A stretch of DNA of 18,696 nt from Hymenopellis radicata. Lineage: Eukaryota; Basidiomycota; Agaricomycetes; Agaricales; Physalacriaceae. The notes beneath the pieces were generated by a model. That model made no database searches. It had not been told where the DNA came from and worked only from the letters and a program-made list of their open reading frames with translations. A program made the position numbers and the translations under genes. The DNA is taken from contig JADNRX010000889.1 in the NCBI GenBank assembly GCA_015501595.1, positions 1 to 18,696 on the forward strand. Reading direction: 5' to 3'. This document shows, piece by piece, positions 1 to 8,867 of this stretch. Within the stretch, counting starts at the first letter, position 1; every line of letters begins with the position of its first letter.

Positions 1-379
1 TCTGCGGATACTGGGGTGCAGGTGTTTATGAAGGGGTTTCATGACGAGGGAGAGCTAGACGCGACAGAGCCATCAGATTCGCGTTACGGAAAGCAAACGG
101 AGTGGAAGTACGTCGGGTGTCGCTATCAGCAATACTGTCAGAGACTGAATGGAAGTGTCGAGAACGTACAGAAGTGAAACTCCGTTCGACACGTCGGGCA
201 GTAGCGTTGAGCCCATCTTGGCTTGTCAGAGCGATGTGTGCGTGGAGGCATGACAAACAAAAGACGTGTCCTTTACGTGTTCAGCGATGCAACAAAAGGA
301 GATAAATGGCGATAGATACCACAGAGAATCGACGACGCGTCTTTGTAGAGTTCAATGCAGATTCCACACTCGTGGCCAT
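1..379 (-). pseudogene. RING-finger family copy, frame-broken, runs off the left edge
   Basis: Minus-strand member of the RING array, with exons at 379-320, 270-170, 122-112 and 54 to beyond position 1. Exon 1 encodes C-G-I-C-I-E-L-Y-K-D-A-S-S-I-L-C-G. Exon 2 begins HVFCLSC and ends CPTCRTEFHF. The 11-nt exon 3 gives S-T-P-D and exon 4 begins LSLVMKPLHKHLHPSIRR, the family block. All introns are GT-AG and sit at family positions. Exon 1 is 60 nt rather than 61 and exon 2 is 101 nt rather than 102. Each therefore lacks one base: one right after ATG-GCC-AC, one just before the last Cys pair. The coiled-coil tail is outside the window. It lies head-to-head with the next copy, ATGs 313 bp apart. 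It is either a young pseudogene or an intact gene with two base-call losses. By family it would be an E3 ubiquitin ligase. Confidence 0.72.
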
Positions 380-692
380 GATCGTGGTGATAAGCGCAAT
401 TTAAACTCCGACTCCTCTTGTCTTCAACCATCATGCTGGTTGACCATATCGCCGCCACTGTCTCTGAATACGACTCTTCTTCCATAAAGGCTTCATTTCT
501 ATTCGCCTCAGCAGTCTCTTAACGATTCCATGTTAAACCCAACACCAACACTGTACTTGCCCACTCTGAGTCCTCCGACTATCGACGGTCCACGTCTTAC
601 TGAGTCCGACAAGAAGTACCGGAGCATGTGCGCAAGCGTGTCGAATCCCTTATCAACGCGTATATCTCTTTCATCGTTCTTTGAATTCTACA
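380..692. other. Intergenic, between two divergent RING copies
   Basis: This 313-bp spacer separates the ATG of the minus-strand copy from that of the plus-strand copy, so it must hold both promoters or their remains. An open frame from 530 runs into the RING of the next gene, but its upstream part resembles no family sequence. No clear TATA box is visible. Confidence 0.4.
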
Positions 693-1442
693 ATGCCGTC
701 ATCCTGCGCAATTGCTTGATGCCCTACGTAGAGCCCTCTTCTGTACCCTGCGGTGCGTGCTTGTCTTCGCATATACCACTACTACCTAAACTTTGCGAAG
801 GACATGTATTTTGCGCTACTTGTCTTTCAACGCACATTACGCAAACGACAAGAAATGGTCGCGCCTTATGTCCTGCCTGTCGCCAAGAATTCCAATGTGG
901 TGCGAATTCTCCTCGCCATTCTACAATCTTTATTCATCAAATCAAATCATAGCTGGTCCAGACGTGCGCCCATCTCATCTCCTTACACCGCTGCCTCCAT
1001 GTCAAGCTCTCCTTCGTAGCCCCAAATGATACCTCCGATCATTAACCCGCACGTCTTGCCCAGCATACGCCGCATTTTTATCGATACAGACACCAGCGAA
1101 ATTCACGAGCTCAAGGATGAAATCGACAAGAAAAAGCGAAAGATATCCGAGCTCAAGCGTCAGGAGTCTGCTCTCCGGAAGGAGTTCGAGACCTATAAGA
1201 AGAACGTGGCATCTACGATTGGGAAAATGCAAGCGGACGCGGATGAATTTGAAGCCTCCAGGAGAGCTCCGTATGAGACATTATCCAAGAGTATAAAGGT
1301 AATTTTGGATCTTGGTACAAGAGCTGAGGCCCGCCCCCGGCCTTCATCTCTAGCAGAGCCAAGTCGGAATCCACGGGACACCAACACGCGTCCTCGCAGT
1401 TTCGCCGTACCTCATTCCCACCAAGGTGGAGCATCGTGGCGA
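693..1442 (+). CDS. RING-finger / coiled-coil protein, one frameshift in exon 1
   Basis: Second array member; exons 693-752, 801-899, 953-963 and 1020-1442. The RING reads CAIC, then LMPYVEPSSVPC, then GHVFCATC and a closing CPAC, giving a complete C3HC4 ligand set. The ATG at 693 is in the family position, but exon 1 is 60 nt instead of 61: GCA-ATT-GC looks like GCA-ATT-TGC minus one T, and the ATG frame stops after eight codons. The frame entered from 530 keeps most of the RING but loses the first Cys. The 11-nt exon 3 encodes A-G-P-D. The last exon holds PSIRRIFIDTDTSE, a charged coiled coil (KDEIDKKKRKISELKRQE) and a Ser/Arg-rich end. Intron 1 is 48 nt with no in-frame stop, so retention would keep the frame. 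Probable E3 ligase, or a lightly damaged copy. Confidence 0.68.
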
Positions 1443-1801
1443 TGATGATTACTGCCGAATGCGTAGCGTCGGTACGTGAAACTATTGACTTTACGACTTT
1501 CCTCAATCCAAAATCCAGGTTTTGTGGAAATACAGACCTCGTGGATGTTGATGCTACCGAATTCTGCGTTTCATTTTGTAACAACAGACAATGATATCAG
1601 CCTTGGTCGTCCTGGCTCCGGTCTCTACTAAAGGTATTGTAAGCTGGTGGGCTTTGTCGGACACTGTTGGAGGTGGTTTGCGAGGTTCTTCTCGATATAC
1701 TGCGGTCTGAGGGCTACCATTAACTCTCGAACGTGGATCTGCTATGCGCGATTGATTCGCGACGTTAGGTTAGAGCGTGCAAGCCAGATAAAATATTCTG
1801 A
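1443..1801. other. Intergenic, no feature recognised
   Basis: Downstream of the second RING copy and upstream of the ORF at 1802. No RING remnant, convincing coding frame or repeat was seen. Confidence 0.4.
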
Positions 1802-2332
1802 ATGAGTCTCACTCCGAGACGCGTATCTCGCCTCAAACGCGAGGAAGCCTCTCCACCGGCTCATGAGATTAGCAAGGCTATGAGCTACTCCCGGTCCCCG
1901 ACCTTACGCCTGTTGGGCGCGTCTCCGATCGTGACGAGCGCTGTGGAGTGGAACCAGTATCTCTTCCTCCCACGCGGTCCTCGTCCTTCCACCAAGGCTA
2001 GCACGTCCCCATACGATCGTGTCTTGGTGATGCACCTGTGCAGAGGCGACGTTGCCCTCGCGTGCGAGAATTTCGCGCTGTACAGCTCGCGGTTTAATGG
2101 ATGGAATCAGCTCGAGTTTCTTCCGGATCGTCTCGTCGTACCGGACAGTGAAACGGAGAGGAGGAGGAGGGATGTTTATAGAAAACGATGTTCGCCAGAT
2201 TTTTCCGAGATTGTGGAAAAAGTGACGATGGCGATTGACATGGAAATCATCGCGAGGTTGGCTGCGGTTTTCGTTGGGAATGGGGTAGTATGTGAAACCA
2301 ATTTTCATGCATCATGTTCACTGGTGAATTGA
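1802..2332 (+). CDS. Hypothetical protein, 176 aa
   Basis: A single uninterrupted frame of 176 codons from an ATG, with no recognised domain. The N-terminal 30 residues are basic and Ser/Pro-rich (TPRRVSRLKREE). The middle has a mixed, possibly globular composition (VLVMHLCRGDVALACENFAL), followed by an Arg-rich stretch, ETERRRRDVYRKR, and a short hydrophobic end with IIARLAAVFVG. There is no signal peptide or clear membrane span. The opposite strand is also open for 134 codons, so the open frame alone is weak evidence; it could be a chance ORF or part of a spliced gene. The 12-mer TCCGAGACGCGT falls within its first codons and recurs elsewhere in the window. Confidence 0.35.
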   Translation: MSLTPRRVSRLKREEASPPAHEISKAMSYSRSPTLRLLGASPIVTSAVEWNQYLFLPRGPRPSTKASTSPYDRVLVMHLCRGDVALACENFALYSSRFNGWNQLEFLPDRLVVPDSETERRRRDVYRKRCSPDFSEIVEKVTMAIDMEIIARLAAVFVGNGVVCETNFHASCSLVN

Positions 2333-2668
2333 CTTATGTCTAGCGGTCTTCTTTCTCTAGTAACATTGTACCCGACGATTGGTAGATGAGAAACCGCCTA
2401 TGAGTATCCGATTTTACTGATGTATGCGCCGATTTTACTGATGTATGCGCCGACAATAAATCGAACCGGTAGTCTTCAGGACATTCGAACGTTTCTTGAT
2501 GGTTCACACACACGAGATTGATATGCTAGAAGTTGTGGGATAACATGGAGAGAATGCGTTTGGTACGATATATGAAAATGGACTAGATGGTATGGCTTGA
2601 TTCGCTACTAGTAATATGCAAAGAATGTTCAGATAGTAACCGAGAGTATAGCAAGAGTCGCGGAATAT
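2333..2668. other. Intergenic between convergent units
   Basis: AT-richer than its neighbours and holds the 21-bp tandem repeat. It lies at the 3' ends of two convergent genes, so it probably contains both 3' untranslated regions. No gene is visible. Confidence 0.4.
2409..2450. repeat. Tandem duplication, 21 bp x 2
   Basis: Two identical, abutting 21-bp units (2409-2429 and 2430-2450), each beginning CGATTTTACTGATG and ending TATGCGC. They lie in the non-coding gap between the ORF at 1802-2332 and the convergent gene at 2669-3405. Confidence 0.9.
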
Positions 2669-3405
2669 CTAACACGTATCTTTCTTTGAACCTTGGACCA
2701 CTGAGGCGACCTCTTCCGACTGTTCTTCTTCAATCAGCTCCTGACTAGTTGTTTTCCGAGCGAGAGAAGCCGCGTCTTTGGCGGGGCAGTCAAATTCCTT
2801 CGCTGAATCTCCAGTTACTACAATCTTCCCATCTTCGGCGAGCTTGCTAGATGTAAACGGATGTTCTTGAGTAGGTTCTGCGCTGGGCTGTATCGAAGGA
2901 GTATCATCGATGGGGGCGAGGAAGGAGGAGACAAGAGCAACGAGGATTGGTTTGACATAGATGCGGGAGCTGACGGCGTAATGGCGGAAGCAGCAGAAGA
3001 GCGAGTACTGGTTTTCCTGACCCTCTGACGAGGCTTGGACTTGGGGCGCCGTTCTCCGCGTGACTCCCCGAATAGCAGTTTAGGACGACGTCGAGCTGCT
3101 GGCTTGCGGTAGGTGTCGATAGGCGAGGTCGTATTTGCTGTCGTCTGTCCTGCACACCACTTTTCTATGACATCCCGCGCTCCAGAGATACTGCGATACT
3201 GGTCATGCAGGTGCCTATAGACGCGAAGGAAGGGTGCTTCGATTAAACGATGTTGTACGCAGAAATTGAAGATGACGTCAGGGGAGGGTAAGAGAGCACG
3301 ATTTCCTCTCAGAGCGGGGTCTCGAAAGTAGTCATCGAACAATTCGTGCAAGTGGATGAGGGATAGTGCGAGCGTTGTGTCCTTCTCAACGGCGGTGGGC
3401 GACAT
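2669..3405 (-). CDS. Hypothetical protein, about 245 aa, probable frameshift near 2911
   Basis: From the ATG at 3405 the frame is open to a stop at 2818 (195 aa). A second frame takes over near 2911 and runs to a stop at 2669 with coding-like composition (PSIQPSAEPTQEHPFTSS, then LIEEEQSEEVASVV). Total length is 3n+2, so one missing base would join them; the junction falls at a run of five C. The N-terminal 80 residues look globular (SLIHLHELFDDYFRDPAL, VIFNFCVQHRLIEAPFLRVY). The middle is strongly basic (RRRPKLLFGESRGERRPKSK), then Ser/Pro-rich, and the C-terminus is acidic. A basic patch followed by a disordered tail suggests a nuclear or nucleic-acid-associated protein, but I recognise no family. 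An alternative is that the 195-aa product is the real one. Confidence 0.55.
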
Positions 3406-3551
3406 CTAGATAAGCGTAAGCTGATGAGCGTAGTTGTAAAAGGCGAGCCTCACTGTGTAGTGCTAGGCGTGTAGGGTGAAGGCTGGATAAAGGCGTTCGT
3501 TGAGATTTGAAGATGAAGGAGTGAGTGGGCGCTAGACGACGCTGGAAAGCC

Positions 3552-3558
3552 TTAAATA
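3552..3558 (-). promoter_or_regulatory. TATA-like element
   Basis: Minus-strand TATTTAA (within GCTATTTAAGG) lies 147 nt upstream of the ATG at 3405. It is a plausible core promoter element on sequence and spacing only. Confidence 0.3.
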
Positions 3559-3655
3559 GCAGACCCCACGATGGCAAACACTCGTCAATAACACGCTCGT
3601 AAGAGCTTTTAGTCATCCCTGCTACCAACACGTTCTTAAGTATCTCAACCTACAG

Positions 3656-4109
3656 TCATTCCTACGAAGCGCTCTTTTACTTGTATTACTGTTGGCGTGG
3701 AACCAGTAACTCTGCTCACTTGTGGTTTCACAGATTCAACTTGTGCACCGCCGATTTCTGGATCATGATCACCGTCCGGTGCCCTATACCATTGATATAG
3801 GCCCCTACAACTCTCCCAAGCACAGAAATACACCAACTGTGAAAGCTTGTTCGGAGTGCAGTCTAGGTATATTGCAGAGAGTCCGTATGCCTTCGCCAGA
3901 TTGATTGAGTAGGTACGACACTACTAAGTGGGAGCGCTACGGCCCCTGCGACGAAAGCCAACCTAGTCTAGGCATAGTCGGGCGCTTGACGAGTAAGCAA
4001 AGCCAGCATCCATTCAGGACGCAGGCAACGCTGAAAAATCAAAGATTTGCATACCCCCACGAATGTCGTGGATCCTCGGGATCGAGTGCATAGTATAGTA
4101 GTTTTTCGT
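3656..4109. repeat. Diverged direct repeat, copy 1
   Basis: About 440 bp, beginning TCATTCCTACG and ending past GATCGAGTGCATA, repeated in the same orientation at 4443-4878. The last roughly 55 bp are identical and the rest differ mainly by transitions. Two stem-loops sit in the identical end: CCACGA-atg-TCGTGG at 4057-4071 and GATCC-tcg-GGATC at 4071-4083. No terminal inverted repeats or clear target-site duplications are visible. It could be a non-autonomous element or a local segmental duplication. Confidence 0.85.
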
Positions 4110-4442
4110 CCCGTTTTAGAGAATACAAAATTTCGAGGTGAAGCAGAGAGACCATGATGTCCAGGTAGGGAGTACAGTAGAAAATGATAAAGGTAGCAGA
4201 GACTCGAAGCGACAGGCTTTGGTTACATAACTCGCGCGAACAATTCAGACGACCAGTCACAGCCGAGAGCCTAATTCAGCGTTGGCTGAGTGTCTGTGAC
4301 CTCGATTTTAACGCGCCATACTAATAGCCCTATCGGAAGGGCGCAACACGTAAAATCGAAAGCCAATGATGCAGTCACTGGTCAAGACGACGACGAATCC
4401 GATGATGAAATGTAGCGCAGCGTATTGCGACGCAATATAGAA
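4110..4442. other. Spacer between the two direct-repeat copies
   Basis: Unique sequence of about 330 bp with no convincing ORF and no relation to the flanking repeats. Confidence 0.4.
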
Positions 4443-4878
4443 TCATTCCTACGTGATCCTTGACTGGTATTACTGTTAATGGAAACAGTGATTTCTGACC
4501 GCCTCTGACTTGATGGACTAAGTTGTGCTCCGCCGGTTTTGGATCATGATCACTGTTCGAGTCGATGTATTACGCCCCTACAACTCCCCCAGGCGTAGAA
4601 ATACACCAACTGTGAAGGCCTGTTCAAAGTGCAGTCTAGGTATATTGTAGAGAGTCCGTATGCCTTGGCCAGATTGATATGAGTAGGTACGACGCTACTG
4701 AGTAGGAGCGCTGCCACGGCACCTACGGCGAAAGCCAACCTAGTTGAGGTATAGCCGGACGCTTGACAAGTAAGCAAAGCCAGCATCCATTCAGGACGCA
4801 GGCGACGCTGAAAGATCAAAGATTTGCATACCCCCACGAATGTCGTGGATCCTCGGGATCGAGTGCATACAGTTTTTC
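4443..4878. repeat. Diverged direct repeat, copy 2
   Basis: Partner of 3656-4109. The minus strand of this copy is open for 95 codons (4837-4550), with hydrophobic stretches such as FAVGAVAALLLSSVV and the string LAKAYGLSTIYLDC. That frame lacks an ATG at its head and is interrupted in copy 1, so it is not called a gene. The stem-loops are preserved at 4834-4848 and 4848-4860. Confidence 0.85.
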
Positions 4879-5277
4879 CTACTGGTGCACTGAATCACCG
4901 AGTGACGGGGACTAAGTAATAGCAGCATATCTAGCACGAAGTTGATTGAGCATGTATTTCACCCATAGGTAAAGATGGAAACCGTACCCAGTCCTTTAGT
5001 CAGCCTCATCGCCTACGCACTATTCACGGCAGACCAGTCGTCACCCGACAGGAGCAAGATGACGACCCATGGACGACATGCTTGGCAGAGCACGGCCGTA
5101 CTGTCCCACAAGAGGACTTTCGTAGTCTCGGGACACCGGGATGCACCTTCACACGACGCAGTTGCAGCAGCATGCCAGCTGCGCCAGGAGGTAGAGGGAT
5201 TCTACGATTGATGAGCGTGTACGATCTGGGCTGCCTGATTGACTGGGAAGGATATTGGTTTGACCAACGAGCCCTCT
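4879..5277. other. Intergenic, downstream of the YAE1-like gene
   Basis: Short frames on both strands (for example 4975-5211) have no recognisable motif and overlap each other, so none is called. Part is probably the 3' untranslated region of the minus-strand gene ending at 5278. Confidence 0.4.
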
Positions 5278-5811
5278 TCAACTCCAAGTTATGTTCAAGC
5301 CTGTTTGCTGTATGAGTTTATCGAGCCGATCCTTCAACGCATGAACATCGTCCATCGTCGGTCGCGTAGTTTCAGCAGCGCTCGTAATCGCCCCAGCCGA
5401 CAACCTATCCTCCAGCCGATCCACCTTCTCCGGGACATGTACGCCCTCCGTCTCGAGATGCTGCCGGGCATGTTCCTCCGCCTCCAAATCCCTCGGCGCA
5501 ATATCCGAGAATCTCACGTTCGCTAGGGCAGACAATATCGAGCGCGCATCGTACAATAACGCTGAAGAGCCTTGCTGTTTCGAGAGAACAGAAACCAGGA
5601 CAGAGGCCGTGCCGCGCAGTATGCCTAGTTGGTGGCCAAGGGGTACGCCTGTCTGGGCAAAGGCGGCGTCGAAGCCTTCTTGGAGCGCAGATTCTTTGCC
5701 GGCTGTGATGCCTTCGCGGTAGCCTGTATTGGTAAAGTCTGAAGACATTTTTGTCCATTGGGTTTCGCTGTGGACGTCGATGGAAGAGGTTTCATCCCAT
5801 ATGGAGTCCAT
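5278..5811 (-). CDS. YAE1: Yae1-domain protein (YAE1-like)
   Basis: Intact, intron-free frame of 177 aa. Residues 30-67 carry the Yae1_N glycine-spaced motif: GYREGITAGKESALQEGF followed by GVPLGHQLGILRG, with Gly at 30, 34, 38, 46, 55, 59, 63 and 67. This is the deca-GX3 pattern of the Yae1/Lto1 family. Trp at 5 and 19 precede it, and the C-terminal half is acidic and predicted helical. In yeast, Yae1 with Lto1 is an adaptor that brings the ABC protein Rli1 (ABCE1) to the cytosolic iron-sulfur assembly targeting complex, so this would be a cytosolic Fe-S maturation factor. Assignment to Yae1 rather than Lto1 is by length and context-free similarity only. It is divergent from the RING gene at 5901 with 89 bp between start codons. 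The start is the first ATG in an uninterrupted frame. Confidence 0.82.
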   Translation of the reverse strand: MDSIWDETSSIDVHSETQWTKMSSDFTNTGYREGITAGKESALQEGFDAAFAQTGVPLGHQLGILRGTASVLVSVLSKQQGSSALLYDARSILSALANVRFSDIAPRDLEAEEHARQHLETEGVHVPEKVDRLEDRLSAGAITSAAETTRPTMDDVHALKDRLDKLIQQTGLNITWS

Positions 5812-5900
5812 CGTCGGTTTTGAATCAAGAGATGGAGAAAATCCTTTAGCGATCGCGTCGGAGTTCTAATCACTCTTGACTCCGGACGACACCCTACGCG
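5812..5900. promoter_or_regulatory. Short divergent (bidirectional) promoter region
   Basis: These 89 bp separate the ATG of the YAE1-like gene (minus) from that of an intact RING gene (plus). Both promoters and both leaders must fit here or overlap the partner gene. No TATA box is evident. Confidence 0.5.
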
Positions 5901-6611
5901 ATGACAACCGAATGTAGTGTCTGCTTGGAGCCCTACAAAGACGCCGTTTCTATTCCCTGTGGTCTTTATCCGTCTTTCATCTCCGTCAGATCTTTTGCTA
6001 AACCCGCAAAGGCCATATTTTTTGCTCGGCTTGCCTCCAATCGCATATCGGCAGGGAGAGCCTCGACGGGGTCAACGCGAAATGCCCAATGTGCCAGAAG
6101 GACTTTACTTTCTGTTTGTAAATTCCCGCTTGCATATGCTTCGTTGCTAACGATTAGTGAGTAGTGACCCCCGATGTACGTCTTTTGCCTGCCCTTATCA
6201 GACTGATGGACTTATGTCGTCTAGCTCACTCTGGTCATGAAACCGCTGCACAAACACATACACCCCAGCATCCGCAGAATCTACGTCGATCTAAATACCA
6301 GCGAAACCGACAAGCTCAAGACTGAACTCGCTGCTGCCAAAGCGCAGGTGCAGCAGCTAAAAGGATTGGAGATAAGGCTGAAGGAGGCTCTGAGTGAGGA
6401 GAAGCAAACTTCGTTACAGTTGAAGCGTGAACTGGAGGATAGTATTCGAACTGAAATCCGTCGTGAGATGAAACGAGCCACCGTCACTCCAGGTTCAAGC
6501 TCGAGTGCCCCACCTGCCAAGAGAGCGCGACATTCGATTTCTGTGGATATTCCTAAACCGCTATTGCGCAATCCATATGCGTCATTTCTAAAAAGAACGA
6601 CACATTCATAG
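5901..6611 (+). CDS. RING-finger / coiled-coil protein, 186 aa
   Basis: Clean array member; exons 5901-5961, 6012-6113, 6165-6175 and 6225-6611 give 187 codons including stop. The C3HC4 RING is at residues 5-48: C5, C8, C20, H22, C25, C28, C45, C48 (CSVC, SIPCGHIFC, CPMC). The 11-nt exon supplies part of L-T-P-D. The next exon opens with LTLVMKPLHKHIHPSIRRIY. A coiled coil spans about residues 82-140, with heptad-like Leu and Glu/Lys. Residues 154-161 (PPAKRARH) look like a nuclear localisation signal. Known RINGs of this spacing bind an E2 and promote ubiquitin transfer; substrate and partners are unknown. Intron 1 uses an off-consensus donor, GTCTTT, whereas the others use GTNNGT-like sites. 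Family-typical intron phases (1, 1, 0) fix the model. Confidence 0.88.
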
Positions 6612-6780
6612 TAGTACGTATGCGTGTGTTCTTGTAATGCTAGCTGACTTTCGCTCGACAGTGCTCCCATTTGGCTCCCATCGTTACTGTTGTCCCATGT
6701 ACTATCTTAACAGTTTATGTTCTTATCTATGCTGTGCAAGTCTCGCTTCCTAAAGCGGTCCATTCGCGATCTGTAATACC

Positions 6781-6792
6781 TCCGAGACGCGT
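6781..6792 (+). promoter_or_regulatory. Repeated 12-mer TCCGAGACGCGT upstream of a RING gene
   Basis: Lies about 60 bp before the ATG at 6850 and is followed by GTGTCTCG, so GAGAC and GTCTC form a small inverted repeat. The same 12-mer occurs at 1813-1824 and, reversed, at 11411-11422. The core ACGCGT matches the MCB box bound by Mbp1/Swi6-type factors in fungi. A regulatory role is inference. Confidence 0.3.
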
Positions 6793-6849
6793 GTGTCTCG
6801 CGTTGGTCTCGCGGTGATTATTCCTCCACTCATCACTGCCAGTCCTACC

Positions 6850-7604
6850 ATGATCTCTCCAACTCAGTGCTCTATCTGCCTTGACCCCTACAATGACGCC
6901 GCTTCTATTCCATGTGGTAATTTCTTTCATGTTTTGAATTTTTCTCCCAATGCTCTCGATTCACTGTCTTCCCCGCAGGCCACATATTTTGCTCTCGTTG
7001 TCTGCAAGGCCTCTCTATGTGCGCCAAATGCCGGGCACCGTTCTCACGCGGTATGGTCGTCCATGTTTTCTTTTACATCTTTGTTACTAAGGTTCTCTAT
7101 CGCTTAGGACTGAAGCTCAGCTCCGAGGTCCGAAGGGTTTTCATTGATTTCGATTCTCGCGAGACGGACGAGCTCACGCGCCAGTTGCAGCAAGCTAGCG
7201 AGGAGATATCGGCATTGAAATCCGGTCGATGCCCAACTCCGCCTCCACCCGCCGAATCCAAGCCTACGCCCCCGATGGGTAAATTGGCGCGCACAAAGCT
7301 GTATTTTCAGTCCGCGATGGCGTTTATCCTGTCTGTGAATACCTGTTATGTTCTCCTTACGGCAATTGGCTTCAATACCCTCGTGTTTGGGGTTCTCGTC
7401 CGTTTCGCCTGTCTCGTTCAATTATTCTTTGCCATTTATCCTGGAGTACGCCCGCTTTCCATTTACAGTCTCTTGCGCAACTCACATATACTCGTAGCTA
7501 TCTCAGCTTTGAACGACATTATTGGGAATCCTCCCATCCCAAGTCTTGTGTCTCCGGTCTTGATAGGTTGCGGGACTGATTCCACGCTTCGGGAAATGAG
7601 TTGA
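6850..7604 (+). CDS. RING-finger protein with transmembrane tail, 211 aa
   Basis: Exons 6850-6916, 6979-7050 and 7108-7604. The C3HC4 RING has C7, C10, C22, H24, C27, C30, C37 and C40. Only six residues (LQGLSM) separate the sixth and seventh ligands, against sixteen in the 5901 gene. This copy lacks the 11-nt microexon. The family block appears as SSEVRRVFIDFDSRETDEL, followed by a very short coiled coil, a Pro-rich linker (PTPPPPAESKPTPP) and hydrophobic segments at about 113-134 and 136-157 (LVFGVLVRFACLVQLFF). It is therefore probably a membrane-anchored E3 ligase. Intron 2 (7051-7107, 57 nt) has no in-frame stop, so retention would still give a readable product. The tail resembles no family I know, and an unrecognised intron there is possible. 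Confidence 0.82.
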
Positions 7605-7979
7605 GAACTTGAAGGATCATATAGTACTGGAAAACGATTTGAATTTCATGAACTCAGAAAGCCAATGTAAGTATAGTATAGTAGTGTGCAGCGAGCTTGA
7701 CGCTTTCGCGAACTGGACCGTGACCTGACGCGAGACTGACTCGGATGATACGGATCAATGTTTCAGGCGCGCTTGCCTTCCACCACCATTGGCATCTGGT
7801 ACTGACTGCTGTGTGTCCCTGTCCCCACATCGCTGCTGTGAATGCTTGGATCGACGGACTTTGTTGGGCCTGGACCTGAATACGCCCGAAGACGTGTAGG
7901 ACGCGTGTGTGATGATTGATTAGCTATCTCCTTGACCCTCACCGCGTAGCAGCCACAGCTGTAGAGTATACATACGACT
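7605..7979. other. Intergenic between two RING-TM genes
   Basis: No gene seen. Contains AGGACGCGTGTG at 7899-7910, sharing GACGCGTGTG with the region upstream of the preceding RING gene (6786-6795), about 75 bp before the next ATG. Confidence 0.4.
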
Positions 7980-8579
7980 ATGCCAGTGGTCTTTCCAACT
8001 ATGTGTGCCATCTGCCTTGGCCCTTACAAGGACGCTGTTTCTATTCCTTGTGGTATGTCCTGTTCGCGTCGACTACCGACGCGGCTCTACTTATCCTCTG
8101 GCAGGTCACATATTCTGTGAAGAGTGCTTGCTTAACGTTACGCATTGCCCAAAATGTCGCCGGCCGTTTAGAGATGGTATGATCATTTCGCGTCTCTCTT
8201 TACGTTTCGTTTGCTCACAACGTATGTATAGGGATACCCCACGTATGGTTTCGACTCTGCTGTGTTTACGGCCTAATTAAACTCACTGCGCGAACACTGG
8301 CAGCACACGGCGATCCGTAGAGTCTTCATCGACTTTGATCACATGCAAGTCGAGACGGAATCATGGCCGCAGAAGCAACGACTCGGAATACTATATCTCA
8401 GGATTGCGATGGTGTTCATCTTGTTGCTCTGTTTACTTGGGTAAGGTCGTCGACTTTCCAGCTGTGCCTACCCCTTGTCTTACCTCGCGTACAGGCTGAA
8501 CCAGCAAGTGAATAACCTGCGTCAGACGTGTTGGTGTGGGACGCCATGGAGTTTCCTTCGGAGGCTTTGGTCGTGGTAA
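7980..8579 (+). CDS. RING-finger protein with single transmembrane tail, 125 aa
   Basis: Five exons: 7980-8052, 8105-8176, 8232-8242, 8304-8440 and 8495-8579 (126 codons with stop). The RING has C9, C12, C24, H26, C29, C32, C39 and C42, with the same short six-residue loop (LLNVTH) as the preceding gene, so the two form a subfamily. The 11-nt exon gives G-I-P-H in place of x-T-P-D. The family block is shortened to TAIRRVFIDFDHM. A hydrophobic span at about 79-98 (LGILYLRIAMVFILLLCLLG) is followed by a Trp/Arg-rich end, GTPWSFLRRLWSW. The extra intron 4 lies at the end of the membrane span. Likely a small tail-anchored RING protein. A second in-frame ATG at 8001 is an alternative start just before the RING. 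Confidence 0.8.
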
Positions 8580-8653
8580 CTAGGCTTTGTACTAAGTACT
8601 ATACCGCGACGAATTAGTATCCGGGGATTGGCATAAGAGTCAGACAGAAACGT

Positions 8654-8678
8654 CGTTGGCTAAGCCATCAAGCCAACG
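8654..8678. terminator. Stem-loop between convergent genes
   Basis: CGTTGGCT and AGCCAACG form a perfect 8-bp stem around a 9-nt loop, 75 bp after the RING-TM stop and before the 3' end of the minus-strand oxidoreductase. A role in 3' ends is only suggested by position. Confidence 0.3.
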
Positions 8679-8867
8679 CTGGCGTTGAGCCGCTGGTTCA
8701 AAACTACGCTCATCGAATGAGAGTACAATGTTGAAGTATAGGTTTCTTGGGATAATTAGTTAGTACGCGACGCGATGGAAGGAAAGGAAAGGACTGGCAG
8801 ACAATAACATTGCCAACGTTGTAACTGAATAGACAAGTATACAAAGCGAGAACATCATCCTGTTGTC

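Noticed and set aside
1904..2308. 134-codon frame on the minus strand opposite the 1802 ORF
   Set aside because: It overlaps the longer plus-strand frame, starts with no recognisable domain, and looks like its shadow.
4550..4837. 95-codon hydrophobic frame on the minus strand of repeat copy 2
   Set aside because: It has no ATG at its head, is interrupted in the sister copy, and lies wholly within a repeat.
3656..4878. LTR retrotransposon or Helitron reading of the direct repeats
   Set aside because: The 350-bp spacer has no gag/pol, no TG...CA ends or target duplications were found, and the CTRR end of Helitrons is absent.
5405..5758. Alternative minus-strand frame inside the YAE1-like gene
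   Set aside because: It is out of frame with the clear Yae1 glycine motif and shows no domain of its own.
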